45,904 nucleotides of DNA from positions 1 through 45,904 of the forward strand of contig CAMOJK010000007.1 of assembly GCA_946616835.1 (NCBI GenBank). Reading direction: 5' to 3'. A program made the translations under genes and the position numbers. The DNA comes from an uncultured Lachnospiraceae bacterium (GTDB lineage: Bacteria > Bacillota > Clostridia > Lachnospirales > Lachnospiraceae). Below are positions 1 through 8,533 of the stretch, piece after piece (the stretch's first letter is position 1; each line of letters begins with the position of its first letter). The notes beneath the pieces were generated by a model, which ran no database searches, had not been told where the DNA came from, and saw only the letters and a program-made list of their open reading frames with translations.

Positions 1-113
1 GGCGCAATTGCGAGTGTCGTTCTAAGTAGTTCAGTTAGTGGGAAGTTTTAGTAATATATAATTAAATGGGTATAAGTGGCTGTAGGAAATGACAGAAGAC
101 AGGGGGTATTGCT

Positions 114-1511
114 ATGTTTGGTAAGAAAGTCGATACGGCAGGCGAAGATCTGAAAAAGCTTATGGAGCATATGAAAAAAGCTGCGGACGGAGACATGAGC
201 GCTGTGGAAGCAGCTGAGTTCCATGATCCGGAAATAGCCGTATGCTACAATGAGCTGATGAAGAGCGTGTTCAGAGCCAACAATGTATTTGTTATGCGTA
301 TGAATGAAGCTATGACAGCTATAGGTGATTCTTCGGTTGTTAAAAATATGATCGAAGAGGTCAACGAGCAGGCTCAGGTTGTGGCGACTATTCACACTTC
401 AGGCCAGGAGCTGGAGCAGTCCATTACCAGAGTACAGAGCGCTGTTTCGAATATACAGTCCAGTTCCCATGATGTGATAGAAACCTCCAGAAACTGTTCC
501 GAAGAGATCACACAGAGTATCGCGGTTATAGATTCTACCGCAGACGAAGTGGATCAGATCAACAATCAGATCGCTACTTTTAAGGAAAATACGGAAAAGA
601 TCACAAAGATCATTGATCAGATAAAGGATCTTGCAGATAATTCAACCCTGCTTGCTCTGAACGCAAGCATAGAAGCAGCCCGTGCCGGTGAGTCCGGTCG
701 CGGTTTTGCCGTAGTAGCCCAGCAGATGGGAGTGCAGGCCGGCGATACTGCCTCCTGTGCGGATTCGGTTGTTTCATATGTTGAGGAGCTATTGGAAAAT
801 ATTGACGCTATCGCTGAGTCTGTCGCTGTCACATCAGATCATCTGAAAGAGGGAACGGAGCGTGCAAACAGTTCCGTGCTCAGTCTGGAAAACATGGTTG
901 ACGAAGTCACCGGTATAAATGAAGATATTGATTCCATATTCGAAGAAGTAAATACACAGTCAGCTCTTACGGAAGAGTTTATCGCACTGGGCAATACTGT
1001 TGCAGGCGGTTTTGAAAAGCTTAATGATGAGTGCTTTACTACAGGAGAGCATCTGTACAGGATTTCACGCAGCGTGGATAATGTCCGCTCCGATATGGCA
1101 AGGGGCCGTGCCGAACTGACCATGCTTGACTGGATCACTGTATTTAAGGTTGATCACCTGATATTTACATGGAGACAGTACAATAATCTTGTAGGCTTTG
1201 AACACCTTAAGATTGAGCAGGTAAATAATCCCAGAGGCTGTAAGCTTGGCAAGTGGTTTGCTTCGGTCGGAGATGACAGGATAAAGAAGCTTCCGGCGTA
1301 CAGGGAGGCTTATGAGTTTCACGATGAACTGCACCGACATGCGGTCAACTGTTTTAATGCGGCAGCAGAAGGACAGAGGGAGCAGGCTCTTGTTCATTTT
1401 GAGCAGGCATACAATACCTACGGCGACTTAAGCCGTGCTCTTGATGATCTTGCAGCCGGTGTAAAAGGGCTCGGCTATACGGATCAGACTGATACCACAA
1501 GGAAGAAATAA
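114..1511 (+). CDS. Soluble methyl-accepting chemotaxis protein with C-terminal CZB domain
   Basis: This is a chemoreceptor that would signal to CheA/CheW. The hairpin tip is recognisable around residues 177-205, with NASIEAARAGESGRGFAVVA matching the conserved MCP signalling domain. From about residue 346 there is a chemoreceptor zinc-binding (CZB) domain: DHLIFTW, then RGCKLGKWF near 375, then HDELHRHA near 402-409, which supplies the family's His/Cys/His/His zinc ligands. No signal peptide or membrane segment is present in 465 aa, so the receptor is cytoplasmic and must sense an internal cue. CZB domains are known to respond to zinc or hypochlorite redox chemistry; the ligand here is unknown. 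Just after the tip the usual EEVRKLAE run is replaced by QQMGVQAGDTAS. The start follows an AGGGGG ribosome binding site. It lies immediately upstream of the pectin genes. Confidence 0.9.
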   Translation: MFGKKVDTAGEDLKKLMEHMKKAADGDMSAVEAAEFHDPEIAVCYNELMKSVFRANNVFVMRMNEAMTAIGDSSVVKNMIEEVNEQAQVVATIHTSGQELEQSITRVQSAVSNIQSSSHDVIETSRNCSEEITQSIAVIDSTADEVDQINNQIATFKENTEKITKIIDQIKDLADNSTLLALNASIEAARAGESGRGFAVVAQQMGVQAGDTASCADSVVSYVEELLENIDAIAESVAVTSDHLKEGTERANSSVLSLENMVDEVTGINEDIDSIFEEVNTQSALTEEFIALGNTVAGGFEKLNDECFTTGEHLYRISRSVDNVRSDMARGRAELTMLDWITVFKVDHLIFTWRQYNNLVGFEHLKIEQVNNPRGCKLGKWFASVGDDRIKKLPAYREAYEFHDELHRHAVNCFNAAAEGQREQALVHFEQAYNTYGDLSRALDDLAAGVKGLGYTDQTDTTRKK

Positions 1512-1567
1512 ATACATCCTTTTTATTCATAAGACAAAAAGTCGTAAAAAAGGACAATATACATACT

Positions 1568-3154
1568 ATGAATACAGAGCATAAAAAAACATACAACAAT
1601 CCCGTGCAGAGAGGCTTCTTTCCGGATCCTTCAGTGATCAGGGTGGGGGATGACTATTATATGGTCAACTCAAGCTTCCAGTATTTTCCGGCGATTCCCA
1701 TATCCCACTCAAAGGATATGGTACATTGGCATATCATAGGTCACGCGGTTACAGATACGGACTGGCTGGACTTAAGCGATATCAGGGATTCTCATGGCAT
1801 ATGGGCTCCGGATATAGAATATGTGGACGGGAAATTTTATATCTATGCAACTCTCAGATTAAATGCTGACGGAAAGCGTGGCAATAATGTGATGCGCAGG
1901 CAGCTTGTCATGGTTTCCGATAAGCCTGAAGGTCCTTACAGCAAGCCGGTGTGCCTTGAGGTGGATGATATAGATCCATCGCTTTTTATAGATGATGACG
2001 GCAGCAGATATATGATCATAGCAGCCGGGGCAAAGGCGGTACCGCTGTCAGCAGATGGTCTGTCTGTAGCCGGGCCTTTGCGTAATGTATGGTTCGGAAC
2101 GGGTGAACGCTGTCCCGAGGGTCCGCATATTTTCAAAAAAGACGGTTATTATTATGCGATGGTTGCTGAAGGCGGCACGGGTTACGGTCACGGCATCAAT
2201 ATGGCCAGAAGTCATGAACTGTTTGGAGAATACGAGGAATCGCCTTACAATCCGGTAATGAGGCAGACGGATGCTGATGCGCCGCTGCAGAGAGCCGGCC
2301 ACGGGAAACTTGTGCAGGACCGGAACGGGAAATGGTGGTGCTATTACCTTTGCGGCAGACCAAATAGCGGCAATTATACTACCGTTGGCCGGGAAAGCGC
2401 TCTGGATCCTGTGGAATGGACAGAGGACGGATGGTTTAAGGTCAATAACGGAAAAGGGCCGAGTACAGAGCAGGAGGCACCGGATCTTCCGGAATGTATA
2501 TTCGAAAGAAACCTGCATGATGATTTTGATGATCCTAAGCTTAATCCGGAATGGGAGTTTGTTCGTAATCCCGATAACGGTTCGTGGTCGCTTACGGAAA
2601 GGCCGGGGTTTTTCAGGATATGGACAAGAGACGGACAGTTAAATGAGATAAGGGCGAAGAATACCCTCCTGCGAAGGGAACAGGAGCTTTGCTATATTGC
2701 ACAGACAAAACTTGATTTTTCACCGGACCGTGACGGGGAGCAGGCGGGGCTTTGCTGCTATTATAGTACAGTGACATATATACGGTTTTCTCTCTGCTAT
2801 GAGGAAGGCAGGAAGATACAGCTGGTGATCAACCGCAATCACGGGGAGGAAAACGTTGCCACAATAGAAAATATACCGGAGGGTGCAGTTTATCTTAAAG
2901 TAGTGGTAAAATATCTGTGCCGGACTTTTTATTACAGTATGGATGGCACGGACTGGACTGAAGCAGGCACTGTTGCAGACTGCGTATTCCTTTGTGATGA
3001 GGGCGTTCCCGATGATCCCAAGCGCCATACCGGCACACTTGTAGGAATATATGCAAACAACGGCGGCTGTGGCAGCAGAAAACCTGCGGATTTTGATTAT
3101 TTTATTTATGAAGACCGTCCGGGATACTTAGAGATGGATGAACAATGGCAGTAA
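1568..3154 (+). CDS. Glycoside hydrolase family 43 (beta-xylosidase / alpha-L-arabinofuranosidase type)
   Basis: This is a GH43 five-bladed propeller enzyme expected to remove arabinofuranosyl or xylosyl units from oligosaccharides. The three catalytic acidic residues are visible: Asp in GFFPDPS (about residue 20, base), Asp in IWAPDIEYVDG (about 80, pKa modulator) and Glu in RCPEGPHIF (about 182, acid). From about residue 317 (DDFDDPKLNPEW) a C-terminal beta-sandwich of the GH43_C2/DUF1349 kind follows, giving 528 aa, normal for two-domain members. No signal peptide is present, so it acts in the cytoplasm on imported oligosaccharides. In a rhamnogalacturonan locus an arabinan or xylogalacturonan side-chain role is likely, but the subfamily and substrate cannot be read from motifs alone. 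Its end overlaps the next gene by 10 nt. Confidence 0.9.
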   Translation: MNTEHKKTYNNPVQRGFFPDPSVIRVGDDYYMVNSSFQYFPAIPISHSKDMVHWHIIGHAVTDTDWLDLSDIRDSHGIWAPDIEYVDGKFYIYATLRLNADGKRGNNVMRRQLVMVSDKPEGPYSKPVCLEVDDIDPSLFIDDDGSRYMIIAAGAKAVPLSADGLSVAGPLRNVWFGTGERCPEGPHIFKKDGYYYAMVAEGGTGYGHGINMARSHELFGEYEESPYNPVMRQTDADAPLQRAGHGKLVQDRNGKWWCYYLCGRPNSGNYTTVGRESALDPVEWTEDGWFKVNNGKGPSTEQEAPDLPECIFERNLHDDFDDPKLNPEWEFVRNPDNGSWSLTERPGFFRIWTRDGQLNEIRAKNTLLRREQELCYIAQTKLDFSPDRDGEQAGLCCYYSTVTYIRFSLCYEEGRKIQLVINRNHGEENVATIENIPEGAVYLKVVVKYLCRTFYYSMDGTDWTEAGTVADCVFLCDEGVPDDPKRHTGTLVGIYANNGGCGSRKPADFDYFIYEDRPGYLEMDEQWQ

Positions 3155-3876
3155 TGGATGAGTTCCAAGAGGAACGGGACAAAATAAAGGATGCCTCTTT
3201 CAAGGCAAAATGGAAATACTTTAAGGACTATTACCTGATGTGGGTGATCGTGGTCGTGGTCATTCTTGCCATTGCCGTACCGATACTTGTCTCGATGTTT
3301 ACCCATAAGAAAGATGCGCTTTATGTCTGCATGATAAATTTTGTGGAAAAGGACAGCGCACAGAGTGATGTTAAAGACCGTTTTACTGCTGTGTCAGGAA
3401 TAAATCCGGGGAAGGAACGCATTGTTATTGATACCTCAATGTTTATTGCCGTGCAGCCGGAAGTAAGTGCCGATGAGGCATCGGCCGTATCCGGAAATGA
3501 CGGGGAGTATTCGGTCATGGATACGGTCAAATACGGATACGAGGATCAACAGAAACTGTCTGCTATATTGTTTACCGGTTCCGTAGATATCATTATTACA
3601 GGAGAGGATGTGTTCCAAAGCTTTGCAGCGATGGATTATTTTGTACCGTTAGACGAGATATACAGTGAAGAAGAGCTGAAAGCATATGCGGATGCTGACA
3701 TGCTCCTGTACCGGGATGGTACCGCTGTGGGTATTTATGTGGATGATATGCCCGGTATGAAGAATAATTATGTCTATGACGGCGAAGGAAATCCCCGTAT
3801 TGCGGCCGGATATATCGTTAACAGCGCACACGGAGAGCTCGCCTCAGAGTTTATAGATTTTCTTGAAGGAAAATAA
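3145..3876 (+). CDS. Membrane-anchored protein of unknown function
   Basis: The function is not recognised. The 243-aa protein has a charged cytoplasmic N-terminus of about 30 residues, one strong hydrophobic segment (YLMWVIVVVVILAIAVPILV, about residues 29-50) and a soluble domain of about 190 residues predicted to be outside the membrane. That domain carries IIITGEDVFQSF and DYFVPLDEIYSEEE, loosely reminiscent of substrate-binding-protein folds (a domain that asks whether a position is occupied), but this is only an impression. The ATG lies inside the GH43 gene and overlaps it by 10 nt, implying translational coupling; an in-frame ATG at 3154 is an alternative. It converges on the serine hydrolase with only a 3-nt gap. 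Confidence 0.8.
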   Translation: MAVMDEFQEERDKIKDASFKAKWKYFKDYYLMWVIVVVVILAIAVPILVSMFTHKKDALYVCMINFVEKDSAQSDVKDRFTAVSGINPGKERIVIDTSMFIAVQPEVSADEASAVSGNDGEYSVMDTVKYGYEDQQKLSAILFTGSVDIIITGEDVFQSFAAMDYFVPLDEIYSEEELKAYADADMLLYRDGTAVGIYVDDMPGMKNNYVYDGEGNPRIAAGYIVNSAHGELASEFIDFLEGK

Positions 3877-3879
3877 ATT

Positions 3880-5439
3880 TTACTCCGGGATTTTTTCTCC
3901 GTTCAGAAAACAGTTAAACTCTTTATACAGGCTTTCCTCCACCTTGCGGAGTGAGAGCGTGATCTTATCATCTTTTATATTCATCATAAAATGAATACTT
4001 CCCACATATTCATCAAGGATCTGCGTATTTAGATATAAGCTGCCGTCAGGCTGGGGGAGAGCCGTGGTGTATATTTTCTGACCGTATCCCGGTTCTGTTG
4101 CTTCCTTTGCCTTTCTGATCCCGTAAGGAAAAACAAATCTTTTTTCTTCTGCTTCCAGTATGAGTTCGTTGTCAGTAAATATAAGCTGATGAAAGGCACC
4201 CGCATTTGGCATGAGACGGTAGCTGCCATAGTAGCTGCTGATACAGTTTTCAATAAGGTTGTCCGTATCATCAGGTGTATCTGTGATAACGCCACCGGGT
4301 GCATCGGAGCAGCTGTAGACCCCTGCGTCGTTTGCAGTAGCCTTAGCCGGTGCAGAGATATGAGCGTTAAGCTCCGGTGCAATGGAAAGCGCTACGCGTC
4401 TTATCTCGTCCAGTATATACTGCGTCCCGCCCTGTACTGACTGGGTATCGGCCGTCGTGATAAATATAAGCTCTGCTTCAGGGTACAGGACCATATACTG
4501 GCCGCCCATTCCGTACATCATTATTCCGTTATCCCTGAGTCTCCAGAACTGGTATCCGTAGCCTTGCATCTCATCAACGGTCTTTCCTTCATGAAGAGTA
4601 GGACTATGCAGGCTGACAGCATCTCTTACATATTCGGCATATCTTTCATAGAAAGCTTCATCATATATATATTTGATGCTTTCTGAGTTATTGCAGGCGT
4701 TTTCACATTCATGGCTGTTATCATTCACATCTCCATTCTCATTTTCTTTTTCATTACTGTCATTATCCTTCTTATGGGCAGTATTATCCGGCGTGAAGCC
4801 TGTGGGAGAGTGGTACTCGAATGTTCCGTTTATTAATGATAATAAAAATGTTCCCACTTTCAGCAGGTCTTCAGGATAGGCGATCATTCCGGATCCTCCG
4901 ATCTCGCAGCCGAAGGGATCCTCCAGTATATAGGCGTCCTTTGAAAAGCCGATATCCTCCGGGAATAAATCCCGCAGATAGTCGAGGACTTTCTGCCCGC
5001 TTAACTTTTGGACCAGTGCGGCAAGTGTATGGGCGGCAGAAGTATCGTATTTAAAGATCATGCCGGGTCTGTGGTCCGGAGCTGTTGTAAAAAATGACTG
5101 TACCCAGTGAGCGGAAGCATTGATCTTGTAAGTTGTGGCTTTATGGCAGGTCCTCATCATCAGGAGGTCCTGCACTGTCATTGATGTCAGAAAAGGATCT
5201 GCATCAGCGGGCGTGTATTCCGGAAAGTATTTACATATCGGATCGGAAAGCGAGAGTTTCCCCTCTGCGATCAATGCACCGACTGCAAGAGAGGTAAAAC
5301 TCTTGGTTATGGAAAACATCCGGTGCATCCGTCCCTTTTCATAAGGAGAGAAGTACTCTTCCTGTATTAATTTGCCTTTGTGCATTATGTGTATGCTGTG
5401 CATGGGAAAAGGAAAAATTTCGCTTGAAAACATTTTCAT
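3880..5439 (-). CDS. Serine hydrolase, class C beta-lactamase / esterase fold
   Basis: This is a cytoplasmic serine hydrolase of the beta-lactamase class C / EstB family. The nucleophile motif SITK lies at residues 43-46, followed by SFTSLAVGALIAEGKLSLSD, the classic context. The second motif is KYDTSAAHTLAAL near 145, and the GMGGQYMVLYP strand near 330 corresponds to the KTG-box region. No signal peptide is present, which argues against a secreted beta-lactamase and for an intracellular esterase or amidase; an acetylesterase acting on imported pectic oligosaccharides is one plausible role. An insertion of about 40 residues near 213-250 is extremely rich in Asp, Asn and Glu. The 519-aa length exceeds many relatives because of this insertion and an extra C-terminal beta domain. 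A good AGGAGT site precedes the start. It is divergent from the importer operon and shares its operator region. Confidence 0.85.
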   Translation of the reverse strand: MKMFSSEIFPFPMHSIHIMHKGKLIQEEYFSPYEKGRMHRMFSITKSFTSLAVGALIAEGKLSLSDPICKYFPEYTPADADPFLTSMTVQDLLMMRTCHKATTYKINASAHWVQSFFTTAPDHRPGMIFKYDTSAAHTLAALVQKLSGQKVLDYLRDLFPEDIGFSKDAYILEDPFGCEIGGSGMIAYPEDLLKVGTFLLSLINGTFEYHSPTGFTPDNTAHKKDNDSNEKENENGDVNDNSHECENACNNSESIKYIYDEAFYERYAEYVRDAVSLHSPTLHEGKTVDEMQGYGYQFWRLRDNGIMMYGMGGQYMVLYPEAELIFITTADTQSVQGGTQYILDEIRRVALSIAPELNAHISAPAKATANDAGVYSCSDAPGGVITDTPDDTDNLIENCISSYYGSYRLMPNAGAFHQLIFTDNELILEAEEKRFVFPYGIRKAKEATEPGYGQKIYTTALPQPDGSLYLNTQILDEYVGSIHFMMNIKDDKITLSLRKVEESLYKEFNCFLNGEKIPE

Positions 5440-5518
5440 TTTTGTACTCCTTTGAAATTTCTATGTAAGCAAATAACGCTCTAAAATGTCCGAATTTAAG
5501 GTTAAAATAAGCATATCA

Positions 5519-5532
5519 TGAAAGCTCTTACA
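5519..5532. promoter_or_regulatory. LacI/CcpA-type operator (cre-like), upstream site
   Basis: TGAAAGCTCTTACA matches the cre/LacI-family pattern TGWAANCGNTNWCA except at the central G. It differs by a single base from the site at 5651-5664. It lies 80 nt upstream of the divergent serine hydrolase start, so the two sites could together control both directions. Confidence 0.55.
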
Positions 5533-5608
5533 CCGGCAATAGGGCTAAATAATCTCTTTTTGGTAAAAATATGAAAAAAATGTGACAATTATTTATAAGA
5601 TTTGTTAA

Positions 5609-5638
5609 TTGCGCTTATAGGAACATAAGTGATATATT
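5609..5638 (+). promoter_or_regulatory. Candidate promoter of the pectin importer operon
   Basis: TTGCGC (5609-5614), an 18-nt spacer and TATATT (5633-5638) form a weak sigma-A-like promoter. Transcription would begin near 5645, so the operator at 5651 would cover the early transcribed region. Confidence 0.4.
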
Positions 5639-5650
5639 TTTCCTATAGCG

Positions 5651-5664
5651 TGAAAGCGCTTACA
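5651..5664. promoter_or_regulatory. LacI/CcpA-type operator (cre), downstream site
   Basis: TGAAAGCGCTTACA is a full match to the cre consensus TGWAANCGNTNWCA. It is placed just downstream of the candidate promoter and 49 nt before the binding-protein start, a position typical of repression by roadblock. It could serve CcpA or a local LacI-family regulator; no such regulator gene is in the window. A weaker AAACGGTTT-centred element lies at 5675-5688. Confidence 0.7.
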
Positions 5665-5712
5665 TTTTCACAAATGAAACGGTTTTAGCAAAAATCCTAA
5701 AGGAGGAAAAAA

Positions 5713-7467
5713 ATGAAAAAGAGACTTGTATCTCTGCTCATGAGTACCGTGATGGTAGCCGGCACACTCACAGCCTGCGGCCCTCAGGGCGGTGGAACCA
5801 CAGAGGTAACCGTGACAGACGATGAAGGAAACGAGCAGACAGTTAATGTCGCAGAAACACAGACCGGTGAAGTTAACGAAGAGACCGGAACATATGAGGT
5901 AAAGGACCTTTACATCGTTGTAGATGGTACTCTTACTGCTACAGTTGATAATGGCCAGGATGCTTTTATCGAGCAGTGGGAGGACGCTGTAAGTGAAAAG
6001 CTTGGTCATGAAGTACACCTTCACATCAACCAGGTTGATCACTCCGATTATGCGAACACAGTATCCCGTCTCCTTACAACAGGTGAGCCGGGTGATGGAT
6101 CTTTCCCTGATGCTATGATCATGAGCGCTTCCATGTATCGTGACTACATGAATACAGGATACCTCTGGGATATGGCTGATGCATATGACAATGCTGAGTT
6201 CCAGTCCAGGATCGAGATCCCCAGCATCAACCTCAACATGCGTACAGCAGACGGCAAGCAGTATGGTTTCGCTCCTACCTATGGTAACGGCTGCGTAACA
6301 TATGTAAAGGCAAGCTGGTTTGAACAGTATGCTGCAGCTACAGACGGTATCGACAAGATCGAAGATATTGATACTTTCGACGAGTATTATGACATGCTCA
6401 AGTTCTTCAAGGATGTTAAGGTACAGGATGCTGACGGCAACGAAGTACAGACAGGCGGCAAGACCTACGGTGTTGTAGCAGCAGGTTTCGGTAAGCTCGA
6501 TGAGGCTCCTTACATCAACTACATGCCTGAGTTCTGGCAGGGTGCATATCCTTCATTCTATCAGAAGGACGGCGTTTGGGTAGACGGTTTCGCAGAGGAT
6601 GCAACTGTTGAAGCTCTTGATCGTATGGCAGTAGCTTACGCAGACGGCGTTATCGATCCTGATACCGAAGATTTCGGTACAAAGCAGGCTCGTGAGAAGT
6701 GGTTTTCAAATGACCAGACCACATCTGAAGGCGTATTCACATACTGGGCAGGTACATGGCTCCGCACACTTACAGACAATATGTCCAAGCAGGGCGTAGA
6801 TGATGATCTCGGTGATGATCGTCTCCTCCAGCTTCCTCCTATCAAGGAAATCAAGGATACATGGGGCGGCTACCTCAACAGAGAAGCTCCTGTATGGGTT
6901 ATCTCTGATGACGGTGATGACAACAGTCTCCGTGAGCAGGCTATCTTCGATGCACTCTTCGAGACAATGCTTGACGGTGATAGGGTACAGACACTTTGGA
7001 CATATGGCGCAGAGGATGTACACTGGTCAACAAAGGCTGAGTCCTTCACAACAAATCCTGATGATCCTGAGAAGAAGAAGGATTATGAGTACGCAGACGG
7101 TGAGTTCCACCTTAAGCAGACTCCTAACGATCCTAACTCTGTATGGAAGAAGAACCACCTTGATCCCGCACTTACGATCGCTCCTCTTACAAACGGCTTT
7201 GTAACAGACGATCCCCTTATCGATGAAGGTAACCAGTTCTTCACAGCAAACTGTGTAGATGCTCCTACAGCTCCTTCCTGCCAGACTCTTACAGATAATC
7301 TGGAAGCTCTGACAACAGATAAGACAACACTCATGATCGAGGTTGTTACAGGAGAAAAGACCGGTGCAGAAGCTATCGCTGAGTACAATGACAAGTGGGG
7401 CGATGTATCAAAGCAGATCGTCGATGAGCTTAACGCACAGGGTACAGAAGCACCTGAAGCAAAGTAA
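5713..7467 (+). CDS. Extracellular solute-binding lipoprotein, CUT1 ABC importer (pectic oligosaccharide)
   Basis: This is the binding component of the first sugar importer. The N-terminus is a lipoprotein signal peptide with lipobox LTAC, so Cys22 would be lipidated and the mature protein displayed on the outer face of the membrane. The rest of the 584 aa has the family-1 / LplA-YtcQ-like binding-protein character: long, acidic, rich in aromatic residues (PEFWQGAYPSFYQ, FTYWAGTWLR), with an HxNQVDHSDYANTVSRLL segment early in lobe one. Large LplA-type proteins bind oligosaccharides; rhamnogalacturonan or unsaturated oligogalacturonide is inferred from neighbours. A very strong AAAGGAGG site (5699-5706) precedes the start. 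Codon choice is strikingly biased, as expected of a highly expressed gene. An intercistronic hairpin separates it from the permeases. Confidence 0.92.
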   Translation: MKKRLVSLLMSTVMVAGTLTACGPQGGGTTEVTVTDDEGNEQTVNVAETQTGEVNEETGTYEVKDLYIVVDGTLTATVDNGQDAFIEQWEDAVSEKLGHEVHLHINQVDHSDYANTVSRLLTTGEPGDGSFPDAMIMSASMYRDYMNTGYLWDMADAYDNAEFQSRIEIPSINLNMRTADGKQYGFAPTYGNGCVTYVKASWFEQYAAATDGIDKIEDIDTFDEYYDMLKFFKDVKVQDADGNEVQTGGKTYGVVAAGFGKLDEAPYINYMPEFWQGAYPSFYQKDGVWVDGFAEDATVEALDRMAVAYADGVIDPDTEDFGTKQAREKWFSNDQTTSEGVFTYWAGTWLRTLTDNMSKQGVDDDLGDDRLLQLPPIKEIKDTWGGYLNREAPVWVISDDGDDNSLREQAIFDALFETMLDGDRVQTLWTYGAEDVHWSTKAESFTTNPDDPEKKKDYEYADGEFHLKQTPNDPNSVWKKNHLDPALTIAPLTNGFVTDDPLIDEGNQFFTANCVDAPTAPSCQTLTDNLEALTTDKTTLMIEVVTGEKTGAEAIAEYNDKWGDVSKQIVDELNAQGTEAPEAK

Positions 7468-7505
7468 AGATAAGAAATATATAAGTAAATTTAAGTAACA
7501 GAAAG

Positions 7506-7531
7506 CCTGCTCCCGTGAAAGCGGGGGCAGG
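7506..7531 (+). promoter_or_regulatory. Intercistronic hairpin after binding-protein gene
   Basis: CCTGCTCCCG (7506-7515) pairs with CGGGGGCAGG (7522-7531), 10 bp with one G-U and a 6-nt loop. There is no proper T-run after it (TATTTAAAA follows), so it is more likely a 3' stabiliser or partial attenuator. That would make binding protein exceed permease, the usual stoichiometry. Confidence 0.6.
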
Positions 7532-7578
7532 TATTTAAAACAAAAACGTAAACAGTCAACGGAAAGGAAATACCCGTT

Positions 7579-8517
7579 ATGAGTAGAAAGAAAGAAAAGG
7601 TTAATGTAAATAAGAAACCTTTGGGAATGAGAATCTGGAATAACAGAGGATTCTACCTGATGTTCCTTCCTGTATTCATCTTTGTTTTGATCATGTACTA
7701 TTGGCCGATGTTAGGTATCCGCTACTCTTTCTTTGTATATAAGGGCAGAGATATACATTGGGTAGGATTACAGCACTTTGCATCCATGTTCTCAGAACCG
7801 GAGTTTTGGATCGCCTTTAGAAATACACTGGTTATATCTATAGTCAAGTTGTTGCTGAACACTTTCGTGGCAGTCGTGATATCAATATTCCTGAACGAAA
7901 TGACATCGCTTTTCTGCAAGAAGTTTGTCCAGACAGTCATTTACCTGCCGCACTTTATGTCATATGCGGTGGTTGCAGCAATCTTCACATTGTTCCTGTC
8001 CACTTCTTCAACAGGTATGATAAATGAAACCCTGAAGAGCTGGGGCTGGATAGAAACAAGCATAGACTTCCTGCATTCAACAAAACTGTGGCAGCCGGTC
8101 TTTTACATCATAAACCTATGGAAAGAAACAGGATGGGGAACAGTCATATTCTTCGCTACACTTTCCGGTATATCACCGGATCTCTATGAAGCGGCAGACA
8201 TTGACGGAGCTACCAGATTACAGAAGATGCGTTATATCACTCTTCCCGCCCTGGCAAACACTATCATCATCGTACTGATACTGAACATTGCAAAAGTACT
8301 TAACATATTTGAGCCGGTATTCGTTCTTTACAACAACCGTGTATTCGAGGTATCAGATGTTATTTCGACATATGTTTACAGAAAGACCTTTATGACATCA
8401 CTGCCTGACTATGGATATACAACGGCAGTAGGTCTCTTCAAGTCAGTTGTTGGATGTCTTCTGATGCTTGGCAGCAACTGGGCAAGTAAGAAGATCCGCG
8501 GACGCGGCATCATATAA
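7579..8517 (+). CDS. CUT1 ABC importer permease, LplB/YtcP-partner type
   Basis: This is the first membrane subunit of the pectic-oligosaccharide importer. About six hydrophobic segments are visible, starting with FYLMFLPVFIFVLIMYYW near residue 26. The permease EAA loop that docks the ATPase reads YEAADIDGATRLQKMRYITLP near residue 204. The 312-aa length and the order binding protein - permease - permease are normal for LplABC-type systems. The start follows GGAAAGGAAA. The gene is 16 nt upstream of the second permease, so the two are co-translated. No ATPase gene is present here; such systems are usually energised by a shared MsmX/UgpC-type ATPase encoded elsewhere. Confidence 0.92.
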   Translation: MSRKKEKVNVNKKPLGMRIWNNRGFYLMFLPVFIFVLIMYYWPMLGIRYSFFVYKGRDIHWVGLQHFASMFSEPEFWIAFRNTLVISIVKLLLNTFVAVVISIFLNEMTSLFCKKFVQTVIYLPHFMSYAVVAAIFTLFLSTSSTGMINETLKSWGWIETSIDFLHSTKLWQPVFYIINLWKETGWGTVIFFATLSGISPDLYEAADIDGATRLQKMRYITLPALANTIIIVLILNIAKVLNIFEPVFVLYNNRVFEVSDVISTYVYRKTFMTSLPDYGYTTAVGLFKSVVGCLLMLGSNWASKKIRGRGII

Positions 8518-8533
8518 GGAGGAGGTTAGGAAA

